Assembly: GCF_024298965.1 (NCBI RefSeq)
Contig: NZ_CP085193.1
Coordinates: forward strand, 2,046,001 to 2,110,000
Source: Streptomyces rapamycinicus NRRL 5491
Lineage (GTDB): Bacteria > Actinomycetota > Actinomycetes > Streptomycetales > Streptomycetaceae
Direction: 5' to 3'
DNA: 64,000 nt
The notes beneath the pieces were generated by a model that saw only the letters and a program-made list of their open reading frames with translations, had not been told where the DNA came from and searched no databases. A program made the translations under genes and the position numbers. Below, piece after piece: positions 1 through 8,405 of this stretch. Position 1 is the first letter of the stretch, and the number at the start of each line of letters is the position of its first letter.

Positions 1-476
1 AAGGGGGTGATGGCCCTTGATGAGGAGATCGTCGAGCTTGACGCCCTGATCGAGGCCACGTTTCGCGAGCATCCGCACGCCGAGGTGATCCGTAGCCTGC
101 CCGGTATGGGCCCCAAGCTCGGCGCCGAATTCATCGCCGCGACCGGCGGTGACATGGACGCCTTCGGCAGCGCCGACCGCCTGGCCGGCTTCGCCGGCCT
201 TGCCCCAGGCCCCGTGACTCCGGCCGCGTCAGCGGCAACCTGCGCCGCCCCCGGCGCTACCACCGCGGACTGCTGCGGTCGATGTACCTCTCGGCGATGG
301 TCAGCATCACGACATGCCCCGCGTCCAAGGCGTACTACCAGCGGAAGAGAAGCGAGGGTAAGGGCCACAAGCAGGCCCTGCTCGCGCTCGCCCGCCGCAG
401 GCTCAACGTCCTGTGGGCGATGATCCGTGACGGACAGTGCTACCAAGGTTCACCTCCCGTCACGACTGCGGCTTGA
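1..476 (+). pseudogene. IS110-family transposase, C-terminal part, frameshifted
   Basis: This is the C-terminal (Transposase_20) part of an IS110-type transposase; the N-terminal DEDD catalytic part lies before the window. The first frame reads a helix-hairpin-helix-like SLPGMGPKLGAEFIAATGG segment and FAGLAP, then goes off-frame at about position 207-212. The third frame continues exactly as the family does: PRDSGRVSGNL, YHRGLLRSMYLSAM, and QALLALARRRLNVLWAMIRD, ending at the stop at 474-476. One missing base explains the break, so this copy should be inactive unless there is a sequencing error. IS110 elements lack ordinary terminal inverted repeats, so no element end can be set from this sequence alone. 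It marks the left side of an accessory region. Confidence 0.85.
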
Positions 477-552
477 CATCACGATTGGGAAGTCCTTTCG
501 GTGGTGCGGGACGGTGAACGGTGGTGGTGGGTGGTGGTGGACGCCCGGTGGT

Positions 553-1929
553 TCAGACCTCGGTCCGCGAGGCCCGCGCCACCGGTGTGGCCGGTTCGCC
601 GGACGAGGCCCTGTGTGTCGCGCGGTGCAGCGCGAGTGTTCCGCCGGCGGCGAGTAGCAAGAACACGCCGAGGAGGATGTAGCCGACCGAATAGGTGCCG
701 GTGGCGTCCTTGAGGACGCCGGTCAGGGAGGGTGCGATGATCCCGGACAGGTTGCCGACGGAGTTGATGACGGCAACGCCGACCGCGGCCGCGGTGCCCA
801 CGAGATAGCGGGACGGGAGCTGCCAGAACACCGGGATGCTGGAGTAGATGGCGGCGGCGGTGACCGACACCAGCACCATGCCGATGAAGAAGTTCGAGAA
901 GAACGGGGACGCCGCGATGGCTGCCGCGCCGATGAGGGTGGGAATCACGATGTGCCACGTGCGTTCCTGCGCGCGATCGGAGCGGCGGCCCCAGAAGATC
1001 ATGCAACAGACACCCACCGCGCTGGGAATCGCACTGATCAGGCCGATCTGCATCAGCGACAGATGGGTGCCGAACTGATCGCCGAAGGACCGCACCATCT
1101 GCGGCAGGAAGAACCCGAGCGCGTACTCGCCGAACTCCAGGCCGAGATAGATCAGGGCCATGTAGAGCACCGCCGGCCGCAGCAGCGTCCGCATGATCGA
1201 ATGCTGATTGCGATGGGCGGCGGAGACCTCGCCGGTCTCGGATTCGAGCTCGGCCACCAGCCAGGCCCGCTCGGGTTCGGTGAGGAACGTGGCCTGAGCG
1301 GGCCTGTCTACCAGCCAGAACAGGCACGCGATCCCGCCGAGCACGGAGGGAACGGCCTCGATGACGAACATCGCCTGCCAGCCGCGCAGGCCCGCCACTC
1401 CGTGCAAGACGGTCATCAGCCAGGTCGACAGCGGCGAGCCGATGAGACCGGCGAGCGGCACCGCCATGAAGAAGGTCGCGGTCGCCTGGGCCCGCTTCTC
1501 CCGGGGAAACCACCGGGTCAGATACAAAATCATCGCCGGGAAGAAGCCCGCCTCGGCGACCCCCATGAGGAAGCGCAACACGTAGAAGCTGACGGGCCCC
1601 CGCACCAATGACATGCAGCCGGCGACGACCCCCCAAGTGATCATGATCCGCGCGATCCACAGCCGGGGCCCGAACCTGGTCAGAGCGATGTTGCTGGGCA
1701 CCTCGAAGATGAAGTACGCGACGAAGAAGACCCCTGCCCCGATCCCGTAGGCGCCGTCGGAAATGCCGACGTCGGCGTTCATCTCCAGCGAGGCGAAGCT
1801 GATGTTGACGCGGTCGAGGTAGCAGACGAAGTAGGCGAAGAGCAGGAACGGCAGGATCCGCCACATCACCTTGCGCATCGCGGTGCGCCGGACAAGCTCC
1901 CCCGTCGTGCCTGGTGGTGCTGGATTCAT
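553..1929 (-). CDS. MFS transporter, anion:cation symporter (ACS) type
   Basis: A 458-residue major facilitator permease of the inner membrane. The first membrane segment (about residues 22-43) carries the YLDRVNISFA motif typical of the ACS group, which imports organic anions such as tartrate, phthalate, glucarate or hydroxyphenylacetate. A second typical stretch is GFFPAMILYLTRWFPREKR. The start was placed at the ATG at 1929 because GAAGGAG lies 9 bases before it; a frame open 10 codons further upstream has no such site. It diverges from the GntR regulator at 2151, with a 23-bp palindrome between them, so repression by that regulator and release by the transported acid or a metabolite of it is likely. 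The substrate cannot be read from the sequence. Confidence 0.85.
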   Translation of the reverse strand: MNPAPPGTTGELVRRTAMRKVMWRILPFLLFAYFVCYLDRVNISFASLEMNADVGISDGAYGIGAGVFFVAYFIFEVPSNIALTRFGPRLWIARIMITWGVVAGCMSLVRGPVSFYVLRFLMGVAEAGFFPAMILYLTRWFPREKRAQATATFFMAVPLAGLIGSPLSTWLMTVLHGVAGLRGWQAMFVIEAVPSVLGGIACLFWLVDRPAQATFLTEPERAWLVAELESETGEVSAAHRNQHSIMRTLLRPAVLYMALIYLGLEFGEYALGFFLPQMVRSFGDQFGTHLSLMQIGLISAIPSAVGVCCMIFWGRRSDRAQERTWHIVIPTLIGAAAIAASPFFSNFFIGMVLVSVTAAAIYSSIPVFWQLPSRYLVGTAAAVGVAVINSVGNLSGIIAPSLTGVLKDATGTYSVGYILLGVFLLLAAGGTLALHRATHRASSGEPATPVARASRTEV

Positions 1930-2010
1930 GGACGTCAACTCCTTCACGGCCCGCCTCATCGCGGACGTCTGAACCGGCCCCCTTCAGTGCGGCGAAAGTA
2001 CCCAGAGAAC

Positions 2011-2033
2011 GTCAGATCGTCAAACGATCTGAC
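2011..2033. promoter_or_regulatory. Perfect 10-bp inverted repeat, probable GntR operator
   Basis: GTCAGATCGT at 2011-2020 and its exact reverse complement ACGATCTGAC at 2024-2033 are separated by CAA. The element lies 82 bp upstream of the MFS start and 118 bp upstream of the GntR start, in the only intergenic space between them. A dimeric FCD-type regulator would fit such a site. Confidence 0.7.
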
Positions 2034-2150
2034 TGACGGTATTCTCGGGATACGGCCCCGCGGGCGCCACCAGGGGGATGAGCCGCTTCACCCGCCCCCA
2101 GGCACGCCGAGCGGTGGCATGTCGAGGAAGGACGAGGAGGTCCGGGCAGG

Positions 2151-2846
2151 ATGGCTGGTGCGAAGAGGGGCCGTGCGACGCTTGCGACGCACCCCATGGC
2201 GGTGCCGTCACGGCCGGACATGATCGCCGCACGCCTGCGACAGGCACTGGCCGACGGTGAGATCACCGAAGGGGAGCAGCTCGTCGAGCCCGATCTTGTC
2301 GCCTCGTTCGGCGCCTCACGGCCCACGGTGCGCGAGGCGCTGCAGCGGCTGGTGCAGGAGGGACTGGTCACGGCCATCCCGCACCGCGGTGTGTTCGTCA
2401 CCACGTTCTCGCCGGAGGATCTCGCCGACATCTACGACGCGCGCCGCGCGATCGAGACCTCGGCCGCGTTGCGGCTGGCCGAGACCCAGGATCCGGCGGT
2501 GCTGGCAAGCCTCCGCGAGCAGCACCGCGCCATGACGGCCGCGGTCACGGCGGACGACCCGGCCGAACTGACCGCGGCGGACATGCGGTTCCACGAGATG
2601 CTGGTGGCCTGCCTGCGCAATCAGCGCCTCGAGCGCACCAGCAGGACGCTACTGGTCGAAACGCGGATGTGTCTGGCCCGGCTCGAGGGGCACTACTCGA
2701 TGCCGCAAGAGGCCGTCGACGAGCACGCCGACATCGTCGGCGCGATCGAGTCGGCGGACATCGCAGCGGTGATCAAGGCCGTGGGCGACCACATGACCAA
2801 CGCCGCGGAACTGCTGGACCGCCTCCACGCCCGGCGCGCTTCCTGA
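2151..2846 (+). CDS. GntR-family regulator, FCD (FadR-like) subfamily
   Basis: A 231-residue regulator. A winged helix at about residues 22-80 (DLVASFGASRPTVREALQRL, then GLVTAIPHRGVFV) is followed by an all-helical FCD ligand domain. The FCD metal ligands are visible as D and H in ADMRFHEML, H in DEHADI and H in GDHMTNA. AGGAGG lies 10 bases before the ATG at 2151; an internal ATG at 2196 is a possible alternative. FCD regulators usually bind a carboxylate effector through the metal, which fits control of the divergent ACS-type carboxylate importer. The palindrome at 2011-2033 is the likely binding site. The effector is unknown. Confidence 0.85.
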   Translation: MAGAKRGRATLATHPMAVPSRPDMIAARLRQALADGEITEGEQLVEPDLVASFGASRPTVREALQRLVQEGLVTAIPHRGVFVTTFSPEDLADIYDARRAIETSAALRLAETQDPAVLASLREQHRAMTAAVTADDPAELTAADMRFHEMLVACLRNQRLERTSRTLLVETRMCLARLEGHYSMPQEAVDEHADIVGAIESADIAAVIKAVGDHMTNAAELLDRLHARRAS

Positions 2847-2899
2847 CTCACAAGTCGATCCACACCCCTGCGGGGCGCGTTCTCGTCCGTGACGGTCCT

Positions 2900-3571
2900 T
2901 CACAGGAGCAGTACGAACGTGACCGCCATCCCCAGTGCCATCGCGCCGTGGCAGCCGAGATCGAACGCGTCGCGCCCGGCCGGCGGCGAGGGGTGTCGCG
3001 GGCCCGTGGCGACGGCGCGCTGGGCGGCGTCGAAGCCTCGCGCCAGCCACCACAGGGCGAGCACGAGGAGCACTCCGGCCAGCAGCCCGGCGGCCAGTCT
3101 CGGGCCGGTTCCGGTGAGGGTCATGGTCGCGGTGCCGGAGCCGGCGGACATGTCCATCCCCGGCATGTCCGCCATGTCGTGGGAGCCACCGTGTCCCGGC
3201 ATCGAGGCGGAGGAGACCATCGCGGCGGCCATCCAGGCCATCGCGCCCATCATGACCGTATGCGGGAGGGCGTCCGACAAGGCGCGGGCGCGGGAGAGGG
3301 GGGCGGGGCGGGCCAGGGCCACCCCTGCGTACCACCCCGCGGCCAGGGTGAACAGGATGATCTGTGGCCGGGCGGGAACGTCCATGCCCCAGGGCCAGAC
3401 CATCGCCACCATGGCGAGGGCCATCACCGCGTGCAGCAGATGGGCCACTCTCCCGGAGGCGCCCGGCCCGCCGTCGGCCCGTCCGGGGGTGGCGGCACGC
3501 CACAGCGCGGAGAGGGCGGGCACGGCGAACAGTACGGTCAGGACCCAGCGCAGCCCCGTCGCGGCGATCAC
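2900..3571 (-). CDS. DUF5134-type membrane protein with Met/His-rich loop
   Basis: A 223-residue membrane protein with about six hydrophobic segments. Between the fourth and fifth is a loop at about residues 124-142 rich in Met, His and Asp (SMPGHGGSHDMADMPGMDMS), the kind of sequence that binds copper outside the membrane. I recognise the overall type as DUF5134, an actinobacterial family of unknown function. It is the last gene of a leftward set with the PepSY protein, CopZ and a 50-residue protein, whose stop overlaps this start by 4 bases (ATGA). A role in periplasmic copper handling is inferred from the loop and the neighbours, not shown. Confidence 0.75.
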   Translation of the reverse strand: MIAATGLRWVLTVLFAVPALSALWRAATPGRADGGPGASGRVAHLLHAVMALAMVAMVWPWGMDVPARPQIILFTLAAGWYAGVALARPAPLSRARALSDALPHTVMMGAMAWMAAAMVSSASMPGHGGSHDMADMPGMDMSAGSGTATMTLTGTGPRLAAGLLAGVLLVLALWWLARGFDAAQRAVATGPRHPSPPAGRDAFDLGCHGAMALGMAVTFVLLL

Positions 3572-3720
3572 CGGGCCACCGCCCGACGACGGCGCCGGAT
3601 GGCGCGGACGGCGCGGACGGCCAAGTCGCCGGAGGCGGAGGCCGCCGTATCGTTCTCGAAGGTGTCCGGCGGGGTCCCCCCTTTCTCGGGCGCGGTCGGG
3701 GCGGTCTGCCTGTCGGGCAT
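3568..3720 (-). CDS. Small hypothetical protein in the copper operon
   Basis: A 50-residue reading frame with no recognised family. The N-terminal half is Pro/Thr-rich and the C-terminus is Arg-rich (AIRRRRRAVAR). The ATG at 3720 has AGAAGG about 7 bases upstream, and the stop overlaps the DUF5134 start in an ATGA, which suggests real translational coupling. The frame is open 13 codons further upstream but that start has no ribosome site. It may be a short leader whose translation opens the downstream gene rather than a functional protein. Confidence 0.45.
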   Translation of the reverse strand: MPDRQTAPTAPEKGGTPPDTFENDTAASASGDLAVRAVRAIRRRRRAVAR

Positions 3721-3812
3721 CGCTGAACCTTCTCTCGCGTGGCGCGGGGCCCTGGTCAACGGTCTGCCAGCGTCGGACAGCCCGTTACCGCAGCGGGCAC
3801 GGGGTTTCCGGG

Positions 3813-4028
3813 TCAGGCGGTGGCGAGACCCGCGACCTCGTATCCGGCCTCGGTGATGGCGGCACGCACCCGCTCGTCATCAACCGTGGTGCCGCGCACC
3901 GTGACCTCGTTCGCCGGAAGGTCGACGCTGACCTCGCTCACCCCGGACACCTGGGAGACCTCCTCCGTGATGCCGACGACGCAGTGTCCGCAGCTCATGC
4001 CGGTGACGGTGTAACGAATCTCGTCCAT
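3813..4028 (-). CDS. copZ: Copper chaperone, heavy-metal-associated (HMA) domain
   Basis: A 71-residue single HMA domain. The metal site MSCGHC gives Cys13 and Cys16, with a His between them, and the beta-alpha-beta-beta-alpha-beta pattern ends in ITEAGYEVAGL, as in CopZ-type chaperones. CopZ carries Cu(I) in the cytosol and hands it to the CopA ATPase, which is encoded at 8402-10801. AGGAG lies 9 bases before the ATG. It sits 88 bp after the PepSY gene and before two small membrane-associated genes, on the same strand. Confidence 0.92.
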   Translation of the reverse strand: MDEIRYTVTGMSCGHCVVGITEEVSQVSGVSEVSVDLPANEVTVRGTTVDDERVRAAITEAGYEVAGLATA

Positions 4029-4116
4029 GGTTCATCGCTCCTGGGGTTCGGGGGGGGGACGGGGCGGTTGATTGCTTTCGACAGGGAATACGCGTGTATG
4101 GGCGGAGATGTTCACC

Positions 4117-5598
4117 TCAGCCGTCGACCGGCTGAGCCCGCTTCTCGCGCCACTGGGTCAGGCGGCCGAGCGCGATGTCGATGACCAGGAAGGCGGCCAG
4201 CGGAATACCCAGAAGCGGCAGGTAGTAGCCGAGCACCCCGATGACGACGACCAGCAGGGCCAGGGCGTACGGCGGCGCCTGCCGCCAGGCACCGCGCGGG
4301 ATGGGGCGCCCGAAGGCCCCGGCGCGGCCGCGCTGCCACCACATCCGGTAGCCCCATACGATCAGGAAGATCAGCGCGAGGGCCAGCGCGGCCAGTGCGA
4401 TCTGGTTGGGGAGCCCGAACAGGCTCCCCATGTGGGCATCGATGCCCCAGCGGGACAGCTTGGCCAGCAGCGGATAGTCGGCGAACCGCACCACGTCGGT
4501 GACCTGGCCGGTCGCCGGGTCGACGGCGGCCGCGTCCTGCTTCTCGGGCCAACTGCGCTGAATCTGGCTGACGGTGTACGCGGCGCCGGAGCCGGTGGGC
4601 GGGACGATCTCCACCGGGTTGTCCAGTCCCTTGGCACGGGCCGCCTTGAGGACGGCGTCGATGCCGACGTCGGCGGACGCGCCGCCGCGTCCGCCCGATC
4701 CGCCCATGTCCATGCCCTCCATGGAGCCGTGCCCGGCGTGTTCACCGCCGACGGCGGAGCTGACGGCCGGAGTGGCCTGGCCGAGCGCGGCACGGAGGTC
4801 GGTGACGTTCGCACCCGCGTATGTGGACCAGGTCAGCCCGGTCGCGGAGAGGAAGAACAGCCCCAGCGCCGCCCAGACCCCGACCGAGCCATGGAAGGAC
4901 ATCGCCCTCCTGCGGCCCGTGGCGCTCCGGTCGGGCAGTGCGATCGCGCGCAGCTTCCGCTTCGCCGTGGCCTTGCGGCGGCGGGCGATCCACAGCACCA
5001 GCCCACCGCCCGTGATCACCCACAGCCAGCTCGCGGCGAGTTCGCTGTAGAGACGGCCGGTGTCGCCCAGGTGCAGGTTGCGGTGCAGGTCGTCGATCCA
5101 GGTACGCAGCGGCAGCGCGCCGCTGGTGCCGTATTGCTCCAGCGCGCCGCGCACCTTTCCGGTGTACGGGTCGACGAAGACGGCCAGCGTGCGCTCCGCG
5201 TCAATGCCCTTGACTCCCGAGAGCAGCACGCGCGTCGTCGCTCCCGCCTCCGGCGAGGGACGTACCGCGCTGATATCGCCTTCGGGGTGGGCCTCGCGGG
5301 CGGCGGCGATCTGCCGCGAGAGGGGGAGTTCGCTCTCGCCGACCGGGACACGCAGCTCATGGTCGTAGACGATTTTCTCCGCCTGGACGGAGCCCGCGTA
5401 GAGAAGTCCGGTCACGGCGGCGACGAGCAGGAAGGGCGCGACGAGGACTCCCGCGCAGAAATGCAGTCGCAGTACCAGCGGACGCAGGGCCGACCAGCCC
5501 GGGCGGCCGCCGCCGGGGGCGAGGGGGGCTTCGGTCTTCGGCGTGTCCGACGATCGCGTTCCATCATCGGGACCGGCGGCGACGGGTTCGACGGACAT
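4117..5598 (-). CDS. PepSY-domain integral membrane protein
   Basis: A 493-residue PepSY_TM protein. The order is: Pro-rich cytosolic N-terminus; membrane segment at about 42-66; PepSY-like repeat with FVDPYTGKVRG; LHRNLHLG just before the second membrane segment; a third segment; a Met/His-rich external loop (EHAGHGSMEGMDMGG, near residue 300); a second PepSY-like repeat with AAVDPATGQV; then the final membrane segments. AGGAGAG precedes the ATG at 5598; the frame stays open far upstream but without family-like sequence. Proteins of this kind are often linked to iron or copper reduction and uptake. The copper-type loop and the copZ neighbour favour copper. It diverges from the membrane protein at 5791. 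Confidence 0.85.
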   Translation of the reverse strand: MSVEPVAAGPDDGTRSSDTPKTEAPLAPGGGRPGWSALRPLVLRLHFCAGVLVAPFLLVAAVTGLLYAGSVQAEKIVYDHELRVPVGESELPLSRQIAAAREAHPEGDISAVRPSPEAGATTRVLLSGVKGIDAERTLAVFVDPYTGKVRGALEQYGTSGALPLRTWIDDLHRNLHLGDTGRLYSELAASWLWVITGGGLVLWIARRRKATAKRKLRAIALPDRSATGRRRAMSFHGSVGVWAALGLFFLSATGLTWSTYAGANVTDLRAALGQATPAVSSAVGGEHAGHGSMEGMDMGGSGGRGGASADVGIDAVLKAARAKGLDNPVEIVPPTGSGAAYTVSQIQRSWPEKQDAAAVDPATGQVTDVVRFADYPLLAKLSRWGIDAHMGSLFGLPNQIALAALALALIFLIVWGYRMWWQRGRAGAFGRPIPRGAWRQAPPYALALLVVVIGVLGYYLPLLGIPLAAFLVIDIALGRLTQWREKRAQPVDG

Positions 5599-5790
5599 GG
5601 GAACTCTCCTGGGTCGGGGGCCGTACCGGTCGGCCGGAGCCGTACCGGACCAGTAGTCGGACCTTCGGAGGAGGAAGTTCCGGAGACATGAAGTGACGTG
5701 CGCCACAGAGCGTGGGCGCTCTGACGGGGCCCTGACGGACGCCGTCGCGTACCGCACCCGGCCGTCCGGCGCTCCTGCCTCACTGAGACG

Positions 5791-6573
5791 ATGAGCGGCG
5801 TCATGGATGCGGGGCAGATGCTCAGAACGGTGCGAGCCGCGGTGTTCGCGGTGGTCTGCGTGCTGCTCGCGGCACTGGGGCATGTGGTGATGTCGGGTGG
5901 CGCGGTGCCCTTGCCGGCTCTGCTGTGCGCCTTGGCGGTGACGGTCGCCGGCGCGTGGTTCTTCGCGGACCGTGAGCGTGGCCCGGTCGCGGTTGGGCTG
6001 CTCACCGTGGGCACACAGGCGGTGCTGCACACCGCGTTCTCGTTCGGTCAGGCCCTGGACGGCGGCGGCGGATCCCGGCCGTCGGCGTCCCGGCGATGGG
6101 CCGACGCCCTGCTGTGCGGACCGAGGGGTGCGTCGCTCTCCGCAAGCGACGCCGCGCGGATGGTCCGGGATGCCGGGCTGAGCGGACCGCCCCACCACGA
6201 CGCGGCCTCCGCCCTGGCGGAGCACGGCCACCACGGCGGCCGGATGACGGTCGACCATATGGCCGCGATGTCGCCCCCGATGGCGCACGACGGTATGCAC
6301 GGGACCATGACCGGCATGGTCGCCGCGCACCTTCTGGTGGCCGTCCTGAGCGCGTGGTGGCTGTGGGGCGGTGAGCGGGCGGCCTTCCGGCTGGCGCGCG
6401 CGGCGGCCATCCGGCTGTTCGCACCCTTGATCGTCGTCTTCGGTGTGGCGATTCCCGAGGCGCTGCCGTCCACGGGAGCGGTACGGGAGAAACCGCGTCG
6501 CACCGTACAGGAGCTGCTGCTCGCCCACACCATCTCTCTGCGGGGTCCTCCGCCGGGGCCCGCTGTCCGCTGA
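5791..6573 (+). CDS. Met/His-rich membrane protein of the copper island
   Basis: A 260-residue protein without a family I can name. It has hydrophobic segments at about 14-32, 36-54, 64-80 and 170-190, and a long extracytosolic stretch (about 128-168) packed with His and Met: PPHHDAASALAEHGHHGG, DHMAAMSPPMAHDGMHGTM. Such loops are typical of copper-binding membrane proteins in Streptomyces. It is transcribed away from the PepSY gene, with 192 bp between them holding both promoters. No strong ribosome site precedes the ATG at 5791; an ATG at 5803 is a possible alternative. Confidence 0.65.
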   Translation: MSGVMDAGQMLRTVRAAVFAVVCVLLAALGHVVMSGGAVPLPALLCALAVTVAGAWFFADRERGPVAVGLLTVGTQAVLHTAFSFGQALDGGGGSRPSASRRWADALLCGPRGASLSASDAARMVRDAGLSGPPHHDAASALAEHGHHGGRMTVDHMAAMSPPMAHDGMHGTMTGMVAAHLLVAVLSAWWLWGGERAAFRLARAAAIRLFAPLIVVFGVAIPEALPSTGAVREKPRRTVQELLLAHTISLRGPPPGPAVR

Positions 6574-6870
6574 CAGCTGGTCCATTTCCGCCAGGGCGCG
6601 CCCGGGTGCGACATCGTGTCGGCCGGGTCGCCGCGCTCTGGTCCCTCATTGTGCGTTGTGCCGGTGCCGTGCGACACGGCGGCCGGATCATGCGAAGGAC
6701 TCCCGATGATGATTCCTGTCCGGATGCCGAGGCCATCCGTTCCCGATCCCGATTTCCTCACTGAGGGGCGTGCGCGGCCGCGGCGACGCCCCGGGGCACC
6801 TGATCGCCGCGGTGAAGCGGCGGCCGGTCCGCTCAACCGCCGCGCCGCCGGTGCCACACCGGCCCGGGTG
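6574..6870. other. Convergent intergenic region without a recognisable gene
   Basis: About 300 bp between the ends of the copper membrane protein and the anti-sigma factor. I see no gene with a convincing start or family, and no clear terminator hairpin followed by T residues. Confidence 0.5.
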
Positions 6871-7101
6871 TCAGAACGTCCGCCGTGGCCGCCTCGGCGC
6901 TTCTCCGCCCTGGGTGGGAGTGGTGTCGGCCTCCCGCAGTCGCGCGACGTGTTCGGTGAGGTGCCGGGCCCGCGCCTCCCACTGTCGGCAGGCGGCACAC
7001 GCGTCGAGGTGGGCTGCCAACCGCCCCGCCGTGACGCCCGGGGGCAGTCCCTCCCCGTCAAGACGGGCGGAGACGGCCGTTCGGATCCGCGAGCACAGCA
7101 T
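6871..7101 (-). CDS. Zinc-type anti-sigma factor (ZAS, zf-HC2)
   Basis: A 76-residue protein carrying the anti-sigma zinc motif HxxxCxxC as AAHLDACAACRQW (His/Cys/Cys at about residues 29-36). ZAS proteins of the RsrA type hold an ECF sigma factor inactive and release it when the zinc/thiolate site is oxidised or loses its metal. The ATG at 7101 has AGGA about 8 bases upstream. It is divergent from the ECF sigma gene at 7151, only 49 bp away, which is unusual because most such pairs are co-directional and overlapping. In this copper island the thiolate site could respond to Cu(I), but this is inference. Confidence 0.75.
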   Translation of the reverse strand: MLCSRIRTAVSARLDGEGLPPGVTAGRLAAHLDACAACRQWEARARHLTEHVARLREADTTPTQGGEAPRRPRRTF

Positions 7102-7150
7102 GCCGCCATCCTGCCCGACGTGAACGATGGCCGACGCGGGGAGGGGCGGC

Positions 7151-7777
7151 ATGCGTGACGACGCCGCTGTGACCTCATGGGCGCTCGCGGCCCGTGACGG
7201 TGACCCGGCCGCGGTGGAGGAGTTCGTCCGCGCCACCCGTCCGGACGTCCGCCGCTACGTGGCGCACCTCAGTGGTGATCCGCAAGCGGTGGACGACCTG
7301 GTGCAGGACGCCTATCTGCGCGCTCTGCGCAGCCTCCCCCGCTTCGAGGGACGGTCGTCGGCCCGTACCTGGCTGCTCGTGATCGCGCGCAGAGTGGTGG
7401 CGGATCGGATCCGTTGGCTGACGACCCGGCCCAGGATCTCCGGAACCGATGACTGGCAGGCGGCCGCGGAACGGAACCAGCCGCGCGATGTGCCGGGCTT
7501 CGAGGAGAGCGTCGCTCTCCGCGAGCTGCTCGCGGCGCTGCCCGGGCCCCGGCGGGAGGCGTTCGTGCTCACCCAGTTGCTGGGACTGACCTACCCGGAG
7601 GCCGCCATCGTCGCGCGGTGCCCGGTCGGCACGATCCGCTCCCGCGTGGCCAGGGCCCGGGAAACCCTGATCACGCAACTCACCTCCGAGGAGCCACAAC
7701 CGGTCGATCCGGAACCGGCGGCGGCGGGCCGGACCGACGCCCCCCGTTCACCTGCCGTGGTCACAGCGGTGGCCTGA
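7151..7777 (+). CDS. ECF-subfamily RNA polymerase sigma factor
   Basis: A 208-residue two-domain sigma factor. Sigma-2 (about residues 30-85) includes DPQAVDDLVQDAYLRALRSLPRF and the RTWLLVIARR segment. Sigma-4 (about 125-180) includes LPGPRREAFVLTQLLGLTYPEAA and CPVGTIRSRVARARETL, the DNA-reading helix-turn-helix. The start at 7151 has GGAGGGG a few bases upstream; an ATG at 7127 in the same frame does not. The C-terminal 30 residues are Pro/Ala-rich and probably dispensable. The anti-sigma factor is divergent at 7101. Its place between copper genes suggests it drives part of this island; I could not identify convincing -35/-10 targets. Confidence 0.88.
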   Translation: MRDDAAVTSWALAARDGDPAAVEEFVRATRPDVRRYVAHLSGDPQAVDDLVQDAYLRALRSLPRFEGRSSARTWLLVIARRVVADRIRWLTTRPRISGTDDWQAAAERNQPRDVPGFEESVALRELLAALPGPRREAFVLTQLLGLTYPEAAIVARCPVGTIRSRVARARETLITQLTSEEPQPVDPEPAAAGRTDAPRSPAVVTAVA

Positions 7778-8129
7778 CGCCCCGTCGGCAACGGACTCCC
7801 CCGGGTGCGGTGGAGGCGGCGCGACCGCTCGCCCTCCCCCGCACCCGGTCTCTTCGTCCGGCGCCTTTGCCCGGCCCCTTTGCCCGGCCATGAGGCCGGG
7901 TACGCCCCTCGCCGCTGCCAAATGGGCTTCACCGCTCTCCCCGATGCCGGGGCAGAAACCTCTCACCACACAATGGTCGGCTGATGGCCCCGGACGGTTC
8001 CCGGCCGGCACGGTTTCTCTCTTTGTGTGACAGAGCCTTCGCATGGTGAGCGGCCGACCGCCCCGGCACGTAAGGGTGAGCGGACCCCAGTCGTTCCCGG
8101 AAGAGCCAGAGCACAGGGGAGTGCCGAAA
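7778..8129. other. Intergenic region before the copA operon
   Basis: About 350 bp between the sigma-factor gene and the copA operon. It holds a terminator-like hairpin (7883-7900) and presumably the promoter of the copA operon. I found no CsoR-type or other recognisable copper operator, and no further gene. Confidence 0.5.
7883..7900 (+). terminator. Hairpin after the ECF sigma gene
   Basis: CCCGGCC, loop ATGA, GGCCGGG: a perfect 7-bp stem 105 bp after the sigma-factor stop. There is no T-run after it, which is common for terminators in high-GC actinobacteria. Confidence 0.45.
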
Positions 8130-8405
8130 ATGCCGTTGCCCGATACCGCCTCGCCGCCGCGACCGGCGCCCGTCGGAGCGGAGCCGCGCGGCGCCCGGCT
8201 CCGTCGCGCACTGCCGCCACCCGCCCTGACCGGGTTTCTCGTACTCCTGGTGGTGTTGATGGCCACCTCGTATGCCGTGGGGAGGGCCGCCGGTCCGGTG
8301 GCCCCCGGCATTCACCGCAACGTCCCACAGGACGGCGGGGCCGGCGGCATGGATACGCACGGCATGGGGCCGCTGGGCCACGGCGTCTGGAAGGGGGCGC
8401 GATGA
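8130..8405 (+). CDS. Small single-pass membrane protein before copA
   Basis: A 91-residue protein with a Pro/Arg-rich cytosolic N-terminus, one membrane segment (about 34-53, LTGFLVLLVVLMATSYAVG) and a short external C-terminus with Met and His (GGMDTHGMGPLGHG). The ATG at 8130 has GGGGAG upstream. Its stop overlaps the copA start by 4 bases (ATGA), so the two are translationally coupled. Small Met/His proteins of this form next to copper ATPases probably capture or deliver Cu(I) at the outer face of the membrane. The family is not one I can name. Confidence 0.65.
   Translation: MPLPDTASPPRPAPVGAEPRGARLRRALPPPALTGFLVLLVVLMATSYAVGRAAGPVAPGIHRNVPQDGGAGGMDTHGMGPLGHGVWKGAR

Noticed and set aside
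5599..5790. Possible ECF-type promoter (GGAAC-like) in the copper island
   Set aside because: The -35-like GGAAC has no convincing -10 at the right distance, and no second copy was found at other copper genes.
4117..6585. PepSY protein extended far upstream in the same frame
   Set aside because: Sequence before Met at 5598 is not family-like, overlaps the divergent membrane protein gene, and the ATG at 5598 has its own ribosome site.
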